Assembly: GCA_009801015.1 (NCBI GenBank)
Contig: VHZZ01009352.1
Coordinates: 8,916-29,288 of the forward strand
DNA length: 20,373 nt
DNA from: Silene noctiflora
Lineage: Eukaryota; Streptophyta; Magnoliopsida; Caryophyllales; Caryophyllaceae
Reading direction: 5' to 3'
Each line of letters opens with the position of its first letter. Position 1 is the stretch's first letter. The position numbers and the translations under genes are program-made. Below, piece by piece: positions 19,609-20,373 of the stretch. The notes beneath the pieces were generated by a model. The model saw only the letters and a list, made by a program, of their open reading frames with translations. It did not search any database and was not told the origin of the DNA.

Positions 19609-20037
19609 TTACCTCGAAGCATAGGCAATGACCTTCCCATTCTGCATCAAAACACAACCCACGACATTCTTTGAAGCATCTATATATACCTCAAAGTTCT
19701 CACTTCCCTCAGGCAAAGATAAGACAAGAGCTGTAATTAAACGCTCCTTTAAGGTTTGGAACGCCATCTCACAGCTCTCATCCCAGCGAAATCTGTTCTT
19801 CTTTCTCATCAAAGCTATCATAAGCCGAGCTATCTTTGAGAAATCTTTCACGAACCTCCTGTAATACCCAGCCAAACCCAAGAAACTCCGAATTACAGCC
19901 ACATTCTTTGGTGCTTCCTAGTTTGAAACTACCTCAATCTTGATAGGATCAACCGCTACCTCTTCCTTGGAAATCACATGGCCCGTAAAAGCGACCTTCT
20001 CTAACCAAAACTCACACTTGGATAGCTTAACATATAA
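19609..20037 (-). pseudogene. Chromovirus reverse transcriptase C-terminus and RNase H start
   Basis: The frame reads LYVKLSKCEFWLEKVAFTGH, VISKEEVAVDP, a TAG at 19918-19920, then FLGLAGYYRRFVKDFSKIA, RWDESCEMAFQTLKE, FEVYIDASKNVVGCVLMQ and KVIAYASR. FLGLAGYYRRF is the connection domain typical of Ty3/gypsy, and the first RNase H Asp (IDAS) is intact. Confidence 0.85.
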
Positions 20038-20299
20038 CTAGTTGGCGTGCAAGGTTTGTAATACCAGCCTCAAATGCTCCTCGTTCTCCGTCTTAGTCTT
20101 AGAATAGACCAAGATGTCATCGATAAACACCACCACAAACCGATCCAAGAACTGGCTGAAAACACTATTCATCAAATCCATGAATACCGATAGCGGATTA
20201 GTTAACCCAAACAGCATCACCACATACTCATAGTGACCATACCTCAACTGAAAAGCAATCTTTGGTATGTTCTCATCCCGAATCCTCAGCTGATGGTAC
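20038..20299 (-). pseudogene. Chromovirus reverse transcriptase, partial (truncated by insertion)
   Basis: The minus strand opens at [17 protein letters not shown] and continues [16 protein letters not shown] and [19 protein letters not shown] is the polymerase metal-binding box of gypsy RTs. A stop at 20038-20040 replaces Lys before LYVKLSKC. The upstream part of the finger/palm is cut at 20299 by an LTR starting at 20300. The break falls in the motif that would read S-G-Y-H-Q. Confidence 0.85.
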
Positions 20300-20373
20300 T
20301 GTTGGGATTCATCAATCTCAAAAGAACATATATTTCCAGAATATATGAAATATTTATTTAGTCATAAAACAAA
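20300..20373 (+). mobile_element. Copia-like LTR, start (continues past the window)
   Basis: TGTTGGGATTCATCAATC begins exactly where the reverse transcriptase frame breaks. The preceding five bases, GGTAC (20295-20299), are a possible target-site duplication. TGTTGGG is a common Copia LTR start (recalled). The sequence is closely related to 51-1 on the minus strand. Only the first 74 bp are visible. Confidence 0.6.

Noticed and set aside
1-20373. tRNA, rRNA or intact host genes
   Set aside because: No cloverleaf-type or ribosomal sequence was recognised and every long frame traced to a transposable element.

Overview
This is a nuclear plant genome window, almost certainly from a eudicot. It is AT-rich, carries no bacterial gene structure, and consists of nested and decayed transposable elements. 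No intact host gene is visible. Motif style (GC-rich palindromic boxes in LTRs, Athila and chromodomain-bearing gypsy remnants) would fit Caryophyllales, but that is only an impression.

Layout from left to right. (1) 1-51 is the minus-strand start of a Copia-like LTR whose plus-strand counterpart lies at 20300-20373, so the window is bracketed by an inverted pair. (2) 103-505 holds five ~80-96 bp degenerate repeats, each with a GC-rich imperfect palindrome. (3) 731-6970 is a defective Athila-type Ty3/gypsy element: a Gag-tail/aspartic protease pseudogene, no reverse transcriptase or integrase, an ATHILA ORF-1-like pseudogene behind a likely 5'-leader intron, a long linker, a polypurine tract and a complete ~1.7 kb 3' LTR (5264-6970). 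(4) About 6980-7499 is an AACCGAACC-rich, probably hAT-type non-autonomous element.

(5) About 7690-11900 looks like one very degraded minus-strand CACTA (En/Spm) transposon. A CACTA terminus with subterminal AACGGTT repeats lies at its right end (about 11500-11900), and the start of a TNPD-type transposase lies at 8303-7690. Between them are three mutually homologous broken genes (9048-9517 minus, 9923-10515 plus, 10713-11185 minus) whose folds recall XS domains. (6) About 12380-14890 is an unusual array of short motifs (GTTACCAT and its reverse complement) in ~120-210 bp degenerate units, with a FAR1/MULE transposase exon fragment at 13855-14046 inside it. (7) About 15390-16290 is a probable LTR-like fragment with a TATA box.

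(8) 16292-20299 is the 3' half of a minus-strand chromovirus (Tekay/Del-like) gypsy element: reverse transcriptase, RNase H, integrase, chromodomain, polypurine tract and 3' LTR, carrying many stops and frameshifts. A Copia-like LTR at 20300 interrupts its reverse transcriptase within the conserved Ser-Gly-Tyr-His-Gln motif.

Nothing here is predicted to work as a set of cellular genes. The most interesting parts are the three-copy XS-like family inside the CACTA remnant, the motif array around the FAR1 fragment, and the reuse of palindromic boxes in several unrelated LTR elements.
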